This document shows, piece after piece, positions 55,400 to 64,000 of a DNA stretch of 64,000 nucleotides (within the stretch, counting starts at the first letter, position 1; each line of letters starts with the position of its first letter). A model generated the notes under the pieces. That model ran no database searches. It was not told the DNA's origin and worked only from the letters and a program-made list of their open reading frames with translations. Made by a program: the position numbers and the translations under genes. This stretch comes from Doryteuthis pealeii (lineage: Eukaryota; Mollusca; Cephalopoda; Myopsida; Loliginidae): assembly GCA_023376005.1 (NCBI GenBank), contig CM042150.1, positions 76,189,365 to 76,253,364 of the forward strand, given 5' to 3'.

Positions 55400-55879
55400 T
55401 AAGGAAATTAAAGCTGCTTTAAACCCAGAAAATTCCTTCTCTATACTGGTTGTCTGAAGCGCATGGTGTAATGGTTAAAGTCATGGGAAATGGACTCGTC
55501 GCCCCGAGTTCAAATCCTGGACGTGGTAATTGCATTTCACTTAGTGCTAATACCCTTGGAAAAGGTATGAATTCTACTCTCCCTCCAACTATGGGTAAAT
55601 AGTAGAGCATACTGGGCTAAAGAGCCTTGGTTAGGCAACTGGTCTAGGAGAAGGAAAACTCTGAATTCAAACCTGTTAAACTCCGATTAAGAAATTGACT
55701 TTGTGTCACATCCTGCTCGTGCGGAGGGGTTGGTGAATATATACTGGTTATCTGAACCAAAGTTAAAGGACCCAGTCTGCCCTACTATTTATCCATAATT
55801 GAGGGAGAGGAGAAGATATGGATCCATGCCTTTTTAAAGTGCATTAATGTAAAGTAAAATGCAAGCAGTCTTGTTCTGG

Positions 55880-55882
<3 letters not shown>
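55400..55882 (-). mobile_element. Family B SINE (older), split by a younger one
   Basis: Left piece (55400-55458; AAACCCAGAAAATTCCTTCTC-type, then TATACTGGTTGTCTGAA) and right piece (55757-55882; CCAAAGTTAAAGGACC, CCCTACTATTTATCC) together read as one minus-strand family B copy. The younger plus-strand copy sits between them. Confidence 0.75.
55459..55739 (+). mobile_element. Family B SINE with 17-bp target duplication
   Basis: TATACTGGTTGTCTGAA (55442-55458) and TATACTGGTTATCTGAA (55740-55756) flank it, one mismatch. Head GCATGGTGTAATGGTTAAAG, B box GAGTTCAAATCCTGG, GGTAAATAGTAGAGC, GGTTAGGCAACTGGTCTAGG, 3' end CTCGTGCGGAGGGGTTGGTG. Good reference copy of the family. Confidence 0.9.

Positions 55883-55884
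<2 letters not shown>

Positions 55885-55930
<46 letters not shown>
55885..55930. repeat. (TA)n microsatellite
   Basis: About 23 TA units. Confidence 0.95.
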
Positions 55931-55934
<4 letters not shown>

Positions 55935-56150
55935 GTATTTTGGCAGCATTTTTTCTTTTAAACATGTTGTGTTAAACTGTACTGACGATTCTTGTCGAAC
56001 AAGTTTTTGTTCGATCCTTTCCAATTTTCTGGCTATCTTTTTAATCTCTGTGTGGAACTGGTGTAGCAATCCACCAAAGGTTTCATTACAAGCCCTTTCG
56101 GCATGTCCATCTGACATCTTCAGATATGAAACTGATGGGATGTTTCAGGT
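55931..56150 (-). pseudogene. Penelope-like element ORF start with ribozyme-like leader
   Basis: Minus-strand frame: ETFGGLLHQFHTEIKKIARK, LERIEQKLVRQESSVQ, FNTTCLKEKMLPKYT, ending at a TA array. It is homologous to the 5.8-kb fragment. Upstream on the same strand lie CTGAAGA and, 17 nt later, GAAAGGGC. An ATGTC/GACAT helix lies between them but is offset from the GAAA, so the hammerhead core is degenerate. The layout, leader then coding start, matches the other copy. Confidence 0.5.
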
Positions 56151-56524
56151 GTCTCGTTTTTAAATCAACGAGCAGTAGGAATTCGTAGTGGGAGGTAGTA
56201 AGAATTGGTAGTAGGTTCAAACAATGATAGCAGTAGAGATTTTTGTAGGAGAGGGGTCACAAGTTTGTGAGAATGAAAGGGGAATAGTGGATGGAGAATA
56301 GGTGGAAAATTATAGGCATTTGAGAACATGTTGACTTGTTTCAAAGTTTATTTTGTTTAAGGTGCGTGTTTTTTTTAATTTATATATAGAGCTTCGATTA
56401 TTTGAAGTTTTTGTTTGTTTTTTTCTCTGTGTAGTGTGAGTGTATTTTCTGTTAAAATTTTTACGGTAGGTAGAGGGGGGGCATGAATGTGTTTGAAAAT
56501 GTTAATCAATAGAGATCATATCCA

Positions 56525-56628
56525 GAAAATTGGAAAGGATCGAACAAAAACTTGTCCGACAAGAATCGTCAGTACAGTTTAACGAAACATATATATATAT
56601 ATATATATGTTTCATTAAACTGTACTGA

Positions 56629-56632
<4 letters not shown>
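56525..56632. repeat. Penelope-like fragment folded around (TA)n
   Basis: Plus strand 56525-56590 again encodes KLERIEQKLVRQESSVQFN. A mirror of its last 25 bp (GTTTCATTAAACTGTACTGAC) follows a TA array of about 20 bp. A second TA array starts at 56633. Confidence 0.65.
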
Positions 56633-56673
<41 letters not shown>

Positions 56674-56699
56674 TTCATGTGCCAGTATATAATTTCATG

Positions 56700-56739
<40 letters not shown>
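56633..56739. repeat. (TA)n arrays
   Basis: TA arrays at 56633-56671 and 56701-56739. Confidence 0.95.
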
Positions 56740-56742
<3 letters not shown>

Positions 56743-56744
56743 AG

Positions 56745-57335
56745 TAAATAAGTAACAAAACAGTTAAGTGTTAGATCCTAATATAAATTTTATATAGGTG
56801 AGTTATCTTATCACAAGTGGAGTGAAGCTCATCCTCTCAGGAAATGAAGTACCTAGATTTTGTGGTCAAAGGTTGTATCAGTCATCCATCCAAGAATTGG
56901 TAACCTGATACACTACAAGTGATGCCTGAAAACTATTCTTGGAGAACATGTGATATTTAATGTCAAGAAAGAGGTTCTGCTTTTTCCCTATAGACAGATG
57001 TGTTGCTGTTAAGCCCAATGGAACAGTAGACAAGTTAAAAAACAAAAGACAAAATAAAACAAAAAAATCATTTATATTTTAATGTGTCATTTTAGCAATA
57101 TAATATAATGAGTGGGAGTGTTTTATCATGGTCTTGTCTTCTGTAGTTCTCATTCAGTTAAACAATGACTGTGATGGGAATTATTGCTATAAAAAAGATA
57201 GTGATGTTATGAGCAATAAAAAGAAACAATGGCTATAATATGGGGAAGAACAGGACAAATGATATGATGAATGACAATAGAAATTGTTTCACAACAGTAA
57301 CAACAACAATATAATCAATCTTACAGTCATCTTAC
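56745..57335. other. AT-rich DNA, no gene recognised
   Basis: Nothing coding or repetitive recognised. Confidence 0.4.
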
Positions 57336-57340
57336 TGAAA

Positions 57341-57427
57341 GCACTGGTTCTCATCATATCCCTGAAGTTAAGCAGTCATAACCCAACCCTGTACTGGGTG
57401 ACCATTTAGTAACAGCAGGTACTGTAA
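57341..57427 (+). pseudogene. 5S rRNA-derived sequence
   Basis: GCACTGGTTCTCATCATATC, CTGAAGTTAAGCAG, TACTGGGTGACCA and AACAGCAGGTACTGT follow the order of the second half to two thirds of animal 5S rRNA. The box A region (GAAGTTAAGCAG) is kept. Box C (GGATGGGTGACC in the gene) has lost a few bases. The first 30 or so bases of 5S are missing. Either a 5S pseudogene or the head of a 5S-derived (SINE3-type) retroposon. Confidence 0.65.
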
Positions 57428-57509
57428 ACATTTAATACCTGGATGCTAGATTAAGCAAAATTTAATGAATAACTACAGCAGGCACTGTAAGCAACTTGAG
57501 TCCCAGTTA

Positions 57510-57660
57510 TTTTTTATACCTACGATTCTCCATGCATCATTCTTATAGGTTCCCATCAAGCATTTTGTTAGAGTCTAAATCATGCAACCATACAGTAGCA
57601 ATAACACAGCTACAGTTTAGAAGAATTTTGAGATATTACAACCAAGATTATCTTACACAC
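57510..57660 (-). pseudogene. LINE fragment, minus-strand half of an inverted pair
   Basis: Minus strand AATTCTTCTAAACTGTAGCTG, TTGCTACTGTATGGTTGCA, GACTCTAACAAAATGCTTG, then GATGGGAACC. This matches the FFQAVAVS-VLLYGC-TWTLTK region of the LINE at 42.0 kb. It faces the plus-strand copy at 57715 across a TA array. Confidence 0.65.
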
Positions 57661-57663
57661 ACA

Positions 57664-57674
57664 CATATATATAT

Positions 57675-57706
<32 letters not shown>
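57664..57706. repeat. (CA)/(TA)n array between inverted LINE pieces
   Basis: CA units then TA units with one ACATG interruption. Confidence 0.9.
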
Positions 57707-57708
<2 letters not shown>

Positions 57709-57714
57709 CCCCTT

Positions 57715-58260
57715 ATGCCATGACTTCATAGCTATAGCCAAGTCAGTGGTGCTGTATAACTGCACCATTTGGACTTTAACAAAATGTTTGGAAAAAAATG
57801 CGGTTATATTCACAGAGTTCCGTCCCAACCTCCTGCCTCAAAAACCGTTAGCCGGTGGCTGCTGAAAAAAACACTAGCAACGATTGAAGTCCATAGCCGA
57901 AGCAGTGTCACTTGAAAAAAACTAGGGTTAGTGGTAAGGTTGGGGTTAGGGTGATCCAGAAAAAAACAGAACCCACCAATTTTGTAATAAAACTGTTAAT
58001 TTAGGGTTAGGATTTTAGTGTTGGGGTTGGAGTTTGGTTTTCGGGAAAAATGCCCCAAGTTGATTGTTTTTTTGTTTTTTTACAAGTGACACCACTTCGG
58101 CTACGAACTTCAATCGTAGCTGGTGTTTTTTTTCAGCAGCTACTGGCTTGCAGTTTTTGAGGCTGAGACAGAACTCCACGAATATTACCAAAAAAAACTA
58201 AATGGGAACTATATAAGGATACTTCATACTGTCTTGAACAAATCCTGGAAGTAGCACTTA
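57715..58260 (+). pseudogene. LINE fragment split by a TIR element
   Basis: Left piece 57715-57798 reads CATGACTTCATAGCTATAGC, GTGGTGCTGTATAACTGCAC, TGGACTTTAACAAAATG. The right piece from 58190 reads AAACTAAATGGGAACTATAT, CTGTCTTGAACAAATCCTGG, matching the next part of the LINE (K-L-D-G-N-Y, then LNKSW). The insert occupies 57799-58189. Confidence 0.75.
57799..58189. mobile_element. Long-TIR element with telomere-like motifs
   Basis: About 390 bp with inverted ends of about 110 bp. The left begins GGTTATATTCACAGAGTTCC and the right, read inward, GGTAATATTCGTGGAGTTCT; both continue through GCTGCTGAAAAAAA, CGATTGAAGT and AGTGTCACTTG-like blocks. The interior has GTTGGGGTTAGGGTGA and TTTAGGGTTAGGATTTT, close to the animal telomere unit TTAGGG. 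It is flanked by runs of 7-8 A, a possible target duplication. No coding. Confidence 0.75.
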
Positions 58261-58264
58261 TACT

Positions 58265-59335
58265 TACTTGCACACAAATATTTTCATGTCTACATACTGT
58301 GTGTGTGCAATAAATGTATTAAGTCATACACAATCATATTCACATTGATTCACTAGAAAAAGATTTCCTGTTAATAACTCATTCTTGAATTGCCCTCCTT
58401 TAAAATCAAATTTCCCCCTGTGGGGTGTGTGCCCCATTATGGGAACCCCAGGATTAACCTTAAGAAAATTTGAGACAAGTTGTTGATGGAAAATGATTTG
58501 TATCTTTTTTTATTTTTTAAAACTAGGAAACTGAACATTTCCTGTTGTGGCACTTGGGGATAAGAGCGTTACACTTGACAAAGAATGGCATATTAGGTGG
58601 GAAATGTTGGAAGTTAGATGTATTATCAATCCTTTTTTCCTTCTCTTTTTTATTCTTTTGTAGATATATACATATCATTTTCCCTTTCCTCATGTATGAT
58701 GCACAAACAAGATACAAGTGTATTAATATGTATTTGGTTTATCTAATGGCATACCAACTCCTTATGGATAAATTTAATGCTAAAATTTGATTTTTTTCTA
58801 AATGTTTGATTCTTCAATGTTCCATTAGAATCATTTTTAAAAATCACACTCTTTTTAATTATAATAATCATTTGTCGAGAGAGTTACATGATATCAAATA
58901 TTTTCATCTAATAATTTATACACAATTATATCATTTTAATAAAACTATTTCTATTTGATAATAATAAACATTTGTTTACACACACTTATAGTTTCAAATT
59001 CTCCTTTCAAACACCAATAATTTACAAGCAATTATATGGTTTCAAATAACTAATAATAATTCTTAGTAAACAAGTATAGCTTCAAGTAACTACTTAACAA
59101 AATAATTATTAGATTTTGGTTAGTGTCATACCCAGTACACCCATCTGCAGAGGATACAGTCAAAGTATTCTTAGCACTACTGGCTGGGCAACATCAATAT
59201 AATATTTAGAAGATAATATTGTCAATTAAACAAATTATGAATGTGGAAATAACAAGTTGTATCACTGAAAGAGAAATGCAATCAAAATTGCATCAACAAT
59301 AAGAAAACTGTTGCATAAGAATTGGAGGTGCAGCT
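58265..59335. other. No gene recognised
   Basis: 58870-59100 shares CAATTATAT-GTTTCAA-TAACTA-type segments with 37.7 kb. A 5'-eroded family B head may lie at 59336-59440. Otherwise unremarkable. Confidence 0.4.
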
Positions 59336-59854
59336 GAAATAATTGTGATCAGTGTAGAAAATGAAACTGGTGAAACAAGTTCAAGTTCTGGTTAAGGTAG
59401 TTTGTGTTCACTCTAATGGCCTTCAGAAAGACATCTATTTCATTCAGTATTTCCTAATATTTTTCACAGAAATGTTCATCCAAAACAATTAAATGCCTTT
59501 TACTACCACCAAATTATAACCATATGTAAGTCATTGTCTCTCCTAACACCTTTTCTGAAAGATGATGGTTCCTGCTACATTTTTCTTAAATCTTGTATTA
59601 CTATATTCAGCAGTTGTCAGAGAGATATTTATTATCATTATAAACTGACCATAATTCTGTTTAATTTACTTAACAGTTAATGTAAATGATTTAATTAAGA
59701 AATCATATCTTAGCTGAGTCAGTAATAAAGCTAATTTGTTGTTGTTTTTTTGTTTTTTTAAAAATAAGAATAAACACAAATGAACTTGACAGGAAGAAAT
59801 AGATTCATACACTCTTCAAATACCAAGATAATACATTCATGTGATTGCTGTGTA

Positions 59855-60265
59855 GGGTTCAAGGTTATAACAATGTTATAACTTGTTGGAACACACAACT
59901 CCGACACGTGGTGTTGGACACAACATAATGAAGAGCACAGAAATAAGACAAGATACAATAAAAATGAAATACATGTACATAAACATACAAGAGTAGAGAT
60001 AAAAGGACTGGAGAGTTCGTACATACAAAATCCCTTACTAGTGATGGGGGCTGAAGACCCCAGGAAAGTTATAGCATTGGGGGCAGAAGCCCCCACTGAG
60101 AAGGATGTGACAATGGTCTAACCCATGTGGTCATTCTAGAAGATGTAGCTAAAAGAGGCAGAGAGTTTCAAAACCCATGCTTAAATACCAGACCTCCCTG
60201 GTGGCCAGCATGGAAACCCAGCAGGAAGATAACACTTCCAGGCAAAAGGGAAGATAATTCCAACA
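59855..60265 (-). mobile_element. LTR-like repeat, copy 2
   Basis: Minus strand starts TGTTGGAATTATCTTCCC at 60265 and ends GTGTGTTCCAACA at 59884, giving perfect TGTTGGAA/TTCCAACA ends over 382 bp. It has a TATA-like GTATTTAAG (near 60182), CACATGGGTTAGACCATTG and a GGGGGCTTCTGCCCCC hairpin. Homologous to 27.5-27.9 kb, including GGTTCAAGG just beyond the 59884 end. Solo LTR is the best guess; no target duplication was found. Confidence 0.55.
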
Positions 60266-60309
60266 GCTGTAATGGATCAACACTCAAACTATCACATCAC
60301 TTAAACATA

Positions 60310-60680
60310 ATGAAGCACTTAAAAAAAAGCTAGAAGCGAACTACATGAGAACACTGCAAGCTGTTTTGAACAAATAGTGGAAGCAGCACCCAACAAGAAA
60401 GCAGCTGAATGGCCACTTACAACCTATCATACAAACCATAGATGAATAAAACATGCTGGACCCTGCTAGAGAAGAAAAGACAAACTCTTAAGTGGTGTTC
60501 TATTGTGGTCACCTACACATGGACATACCAGTGTTGGCTGACCAGTGAAAACTTACATACAACTGCTAAATGTGCAGACACTGGATGCCATGCTGATGAA
60601 TTGCCCAGAGAAATGACCAATAGGGATGAGTGGTGAGAGTCAAGGGAATCTATACTGTTGGCAAGGTTTGATAAAGATGA
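60310..60680 (+). pseudogene. LINE C-terminal relic (RTE-like)
   Basis: GCACTTAAAAAAAAGCTAGA, CTGCAAGCTGTTTTGAACAA, CAGCTGAATGGCCACTT, CACATGGACATACCAGTGTT, TGTGCAGACACTGGATGCC, ending GATAAAGATGATG. Same block order as 32.0-32.4 kb. It abuts the LTR-like copy. Confidence 0.75.
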
Positions 60681-60723
60681 TGTATTGATCCTCATCTTGA
60701 TTGTCTCCCTTTGATTAGTTGTG

Positions 60724-60965
60724 TTGCAAGATGGCCGAACAGGTTTTCATTGAAGAAAATGAACTTGGCAAGTCAAGTTTGAATCCTGGACAAGTTTGAC
60801 TGCATTTCACTTTATGGTAATGCTCTTGAAAAAGGAATAAATTCATCTTCTTCTCTTCTCAGTTATAGGTAAATAGTAGGGAAGATTGTGCTCTTTAGTC
60901 TTGGTACTGCAACCTGTCAAGAACAAGGAAAACTCTGAATTCTAAATCAGCTATACTCTGCTAAA
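60724..60965 (+). mobile_element. Family B SINE, old
   Basis: Degraded head, B-box remnant AGTTTGAATCCTGG, CATTTCACTTTATGGTAATG, GGTAAATAGTAGGGAAGATTG, CTCTGAATTCTAAATCAG. Confidence 0.65.
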
Positions 60966-61127
60966 AAAGCTAAACTAGATTATTATTGCTGGCCATAGAT
61001 CTTACCAGTGCTATATTCTACCTGGTGCATTGTCTCAATAAAAAATAAAAAAACTGTACACCATACTTTGTTAATCTAGAAAAAGAAATAGATTCAATTA
61101 ATTGAAATGTTTGGATAAAATCAAATG

Positions 61128-61320
61128 GTGGTTTTGGTTAAGCCATCCTTATAGAAGAACAGTAGTGTTACTATTTAACCCATGACTGGGGTATAAGATG
61201 GTTCATATCTTTCCCAAGGGTATTTGTCCAAAAGTAAACATAATAGCATGGCTGATGTTCAAACTTGTTTACTATGATGTCGCAGTCAAACATGTTAACT
61301 ACTATGCCAAGGGGACTACT
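61128..61320 (-). mobile_element. Family B SINE, very old
   Basis: Minus strand: CATAGTAGTTAACATG, ATGGGTTAAATAGTAAC and related blocks. Only the central and 5' parts can be followed. Confidence 0.5.
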
Positions 61321-61329
61321 CCCAACAAA

Positions 61330-61915
61330 GCAGTGAATATTAGTTATATACAATAAACTATAATATTGCAAAGATGCTCAATACAAAATTCTTTGAAAAA
61401 TATTGCAGTGTTAACAGATAAATTTGAATATGGAATGAAAACTGGCACCAAATATCATGATGTCGACAAATATGAATAAAAAATTCAAGAATACTAAAAT
61501 CAATAAGGATTATATCAACAGTGACATATGACAACAACATTAGAGCTGCTCACTTTCTTAATAGAAAAAGGAAAACAATAGAAAATATTTGATGCTGGCT
61601 GGGAAGATGAAGGAAACAAATAATGGCAGTAATGAGCTGGAATAATGACATCTGTAATAATTAAAATTAATAAAGATGTCGGCTTTTATTGTGACAAGAG
61701 CATTGATAATGGTATTGATACTAATGTTAGCTGCAAAAGTCTGAATGATAAATTACTTCTCTTTCCATCAAAAGTTATGTGCAAACTGGTAGATATAATC
61801 ACTATTATATAAAGGGTGTTAAGATATAAATCTAATTTTGAATGTGTTCAAAACTGACTTCAGTAGGATTTGACAAACTTTTCTCTAAACATCAAATGAT
61901 GCACAGTTTGTAAAT
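61330..61915. other. AT-rich DNA, no gene recognised
   Basis: Nothing recognised. Confidence 0.4.
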
Positions 61916-61918
61916 ACT

Positions 61919-61998
61919 TATTTGCCAGCCCCTCTGCATGAGTAGGATGTGACATAAGGTCAATTTGTTAAGTGGAGTTTAACAGGTTTGAACTCATA
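61919..61998 (-). mobile_element. Family B SINE, 3' end only
   Basis: GCCAGCCCCTCTGCATGAGT, GATGTGACATAAGGTCAATT, GTTTAACAGGTTTGAACTC: the 3' 80 bp of the family, a strongly 5'-truncated insertion. Confidence 0.8.
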
Positions 61999-62127
61999 AC
62001 GGATATTATTAAATATATTATTTATGACCAAACTCTATAATATTCCTGTCTAACATAATACAATTCTGTCTTGTTGGAAGTTCTTAGACTGCTACATATC
62101 TATATTTTTTTTTACAGACTTTCAATG

Positions 62128-62371
62128 AGAGCTGGTTTAGTTGGTCGAGCATCTGACTTGGAATCACAAGGTTCCAGGTTTGATACTGGCTCTCATCAAC
62201 TAAGCTCATGACTAGCACAGCTTGGATCTCTGTGGTAAAGTGGGGAGGTGGTGGTAGGTGTGACGCTCCACCTCAGACACAAAAACAATCTCCCTGGTCT
62301 AGCTCTAAGGAAAAGGAGAGAGACTCATTGCTGTCTGACTGATGCTAATAATAGTCCAATCTACCAACTTG

Positions 62372-62372
<1 letters not shown>
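62128..62372 (+). mobile_element. Family A SINE, divergent subfamily
   Basis: GAGCTGGTTTAGTTGGTCGA (A box), B box GTTTGATACTGG, CATGACTAGCACAGCTTGG, GACGCTCCACCTCAGA, CTCCCTGGTCTAGC. It differs from the other copies by extra bases (AGCTTGGATCTC) shared with 63086-63240, which suggests a subfamily. Confidence 0.8.

Positions 62373-62404
<32 letters not shown>
62373..62404. repeat. (TA)n microsatellite
   Basis: About 15 TA units joining two SINEs. Confidence 0.95.
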
Positions 62405-62410
<6 letters not shown>

Positions 62411-62414
62411 TGAA

Positions 62415-62680
62415 TGCATGTGACACAAGGTCAATTTTTAGCAGACTTTAATGGGTTGAATTCAGAGTTTACTTTTTTTAAGATTGGTGGCAATACCAAT
62501 GTTAAAGAGCTCAGTCTGCCTTACTATTTACCCATAGCTAGAGGGATAAAAGTTGGATGTATACTTTTTTTAAGGGTACTAGCATGATGTGAAATGCAAA
62601 CAGCCTCATTCAGGATTTGAACACTGGTCTGCTTGTTCATTTCCTACGATGATAACCTTTTAGGCCATGAGGACCTCCTA
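62415..62680 (-). mobile_element. Family B SINE
   Basis: Minus strand: GAGGTCCTCATGGCCTAAAA head, B box GTGTTCAAATCCTG, CATTTCACATCATGC, GGGTAAATAGTAAGGCAGACTG, CTGAATTCAACCC, CTTGTGTCACATGC. Confidence 0.75.
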
Positions 62681-62689
62681 CAAAACTAC

Positions 62690-63080
62690 ATTTAGATAGG
62701 TTATTTGCTATTCAAATTCAAAGTAAAATAAAGTAAAAAAAAGAAACACAACATTTTTTACTGTAACTGGCAAGTTTTAGCACAAGAAGTTTACTCATGT
62801 TTATGTCTGTGCACTGCCTATATATAAAAAAAACGTGAAAAAACAATTTCTGTTCACTTTTAAACTGGCCATTGGCAGAGTGCAGCCCCCTCTGTGTATT
62901 CAATGATTAAACAAAGCATCTTGAGACCAATATCCCATTATAATCGTCTCTTAGGTAATTGGTTCTACTTTTGAATATTTCATCTATTCCAACTATTTTT
63001 TTTTCATTCATTGTGCATACTGTGAAAATTGGTGTAGATTTGTCCTTTTTGTAATTAAATGTATATGCAAAGTGCATGAC
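62690..63080. other. AT-rich DNA, no gene recognised
   Basis: Nothing recognised. Confidence 0.4.
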
Positions 63081-63085
63081 TTTCC

Positions 63086-63240
63086 CAGCTTGGATCTGTG
63101 AAGCAAAGAAGGGAGATGTTGGTAGGTCTGGTACTCCATCTCAGATGCAAACACAACCTCCCTGGTCTAATGCTAGTGAAAAGGGGATAGACTCCCTCGC
63201 TGTCTGGCTGATACCAACAATAGACCACTCTGCAGATATT
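63086..63240 (+). mobile_element. Family A SINE, 5'-truncated, divergent subfamily
   Basis: From CAGCTTGGATCTGTG through CTCCATCTCAGATGCAAACA, CCTCCCTGGTCTAATGCTAG, GATAGACTCCCTCGCTG to ATAGACCACTCTGC. The tRNA-like head is absent. Confidence 0.8.
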
Positions 63241-63900
63241 TTATTTGTTTCATTCAGGTGCAACTGGGTTGGAAAGATGATCCAAATTTTGACCATTCAA
63301 CAAAATGGTATATGCATAAACCAGAATCTGTTCTTGAGAATGAAATGCATGAAATTCTCTGAGACTTTGTCTAATCAGTGGAGGAGGGATCACAGTCAAG
63401 TCTGACGCAAGGTTCCAATTAACAATCCAAACTCTCCCAACTGTATCACGCTCCAAAATCTGTCGTCGAAGTCAAAATAATCTTTAGCAGTTCAAAATTA
63501 TTTCTTTGCCCTGCTCGTCTCGACAACAAAATACTACTGCAGTCGTTCTCCCTGGTCTGTGAGAATAAGTCCTTTAAATACACCTCAATTTCACCACATC
63601 TGGGCTCCTCACTCATAATTGTCCGTGCAGCACGTGCGACACTCGCCAGCACGGCGCGACCACCTACATCCGGGCCACTATGCTATTTCTTATTTCACTG
63701 ATCGTCCACAGCTCTCACATTCTGAAAGAAGTGGGTTCGACTCTAGGTCAGTCCTACATGCCAGGCAAAGCCTAGCCCACTTCCTTTGAGAATATGGCAA
63801 GTCTTCACACCCGCCACTCTCTCTGTCACACTGTGTTGCATGAGGTAGGTCTCCTCTCTCACTACACATTGAGATAAAGATGGATCGTCCTATGCCAGCC
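63240..63900. other. GC-richer segment of unknown origin, possibly retroelement
   Basis: Clearly richer in G+C than the window average. On the minus strand it has GTGTATTTAAAGGAC, TATA-like, about 150 bp upstream of TTGTTAATTGGAACC. A GGGTTCGACTCTA (B-box-like) lies at 63731 on the plus strand. No frame gives a domain I recognise. Could be an LTR element piece. Confidence 0.35.
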
Positions 63901-63912
63901 AGTAGACTAGAC

Positions 63913-64000
63913 ATAGTATTGATTAACAAGATAAAGAGAACATGTCAACTGGTAGATTTTGCAGTTCCAGTAGATCACAGGGCAAAGATGAAAGAAAACG
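63913..64000 (+). pseudogene. LINE protein fragment, runs off the window
   Basis: The frame from 63916 reads VLINKIKRTCQLVDFAVPVD then HRAKMKEN. A block I-K-R-T-C-x-x-V-D-x-A-V-P-x-D-H-R-x-K-x-K-E is common in the C-terminal half of non-LTR retrotransposon RT proteins of invertebrates and is usually followed by a K-Y-x-D-L-A-R-E-L segment. It is open to the end of the window; whether the rest is intact cannot be seen. Confidence 0.6.

Noticed and set aside
63076..63405. 109-codon frame containing SNASEKGIDSLAVWLI
   Set aside because: That peptide is the translation of the family A SINE tail (seen again on the minus strand at 52.1-52.3 kb), not a host exon.

Overview
The window looks like intergenic or intronic DNA from an animal, most likely a cephalopod of octopus type (confidence moderate). 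The reasons are its strong AT richness, dozens of long (TA)n arrays, and several families of tRNA-derived SINEs and LINE, mariner, Helitron and Penelope-like relics of the kind common in coleoid genomes. I find no host protein-coding gene, no true tRNA gene and no intact transposon gene. The longest open frames are low-complexity translations (Tyr/Ile from TA arrays, Phe/Ser from a TTTC tract, Glu/Lys/Arg from a GAA tract) or frame-broken transposon remains.

Region by region: 1-5 kb holds simple repeats, old SINEs and a possible Tc1-like relic. 5.4-6.4 kb is a cluster of palindromic, hammerhead-like elements joined to a fragment resembling the N-terminus of a Penelope-like protein. 6.5-9.5 kb holds SINEs, a LINE reverse-transcriptase relic and a mariner end. 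10.1-10.9 kb holds the most striking structure: two inverted copies of a repeat that joins a tRNA-like Pol III head to a type I hammerhead ribozyme fold, one with every core position intact. 11-20.5 kb is mostly TA arrays, A-rich DNA, two tandem duplications and one near-perfect palindrome. 21-31 kb holds SINEs, a LINE 3' end, an inverted element with a tRNA-like centre and ribozyme-like arms, two Helitron copies with typical ends, another hammerhead-like motif and an LTR-like repeat. 31-45 kb holds a repeated palindromic element in two copies, a small TIR transposon, kilobase-scale TTTC and GAA tracts, a LINE zinc-finger tail, a longer LINE relic split by a SINE, and an internally deleted mariner. 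46-57 kb holds more palindromes, SINEs and LINE pieces with clear target-site duplications, nested SINEs and Penelope-like coding relics. 57-64 kb holds a 5S rRNA-derived sequence, a long-TIR element with telomere-like motifs inside a LINE, a second LTR-like copy, old SINEs and a final LINE fragment running off the edge.

The main theme is a recurring set of fold-back elements, usually next to (TA)n arrays. Many carry a core of the form CTGA-N-GA, stem, GAAA on one or both arms. Two of them also sit beside Penelope-like coding sequence, and two others enclose tRNA-like Pol III boxes. Self-cleaving RNA made from Penelope-like elements is known. The tRNA-head plus hammerhead units at 10 kb, and possibly 23 kb, may be a less described non-autonomous form. 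All identifications come from reading the sequence by eye; no database or folding program was run.
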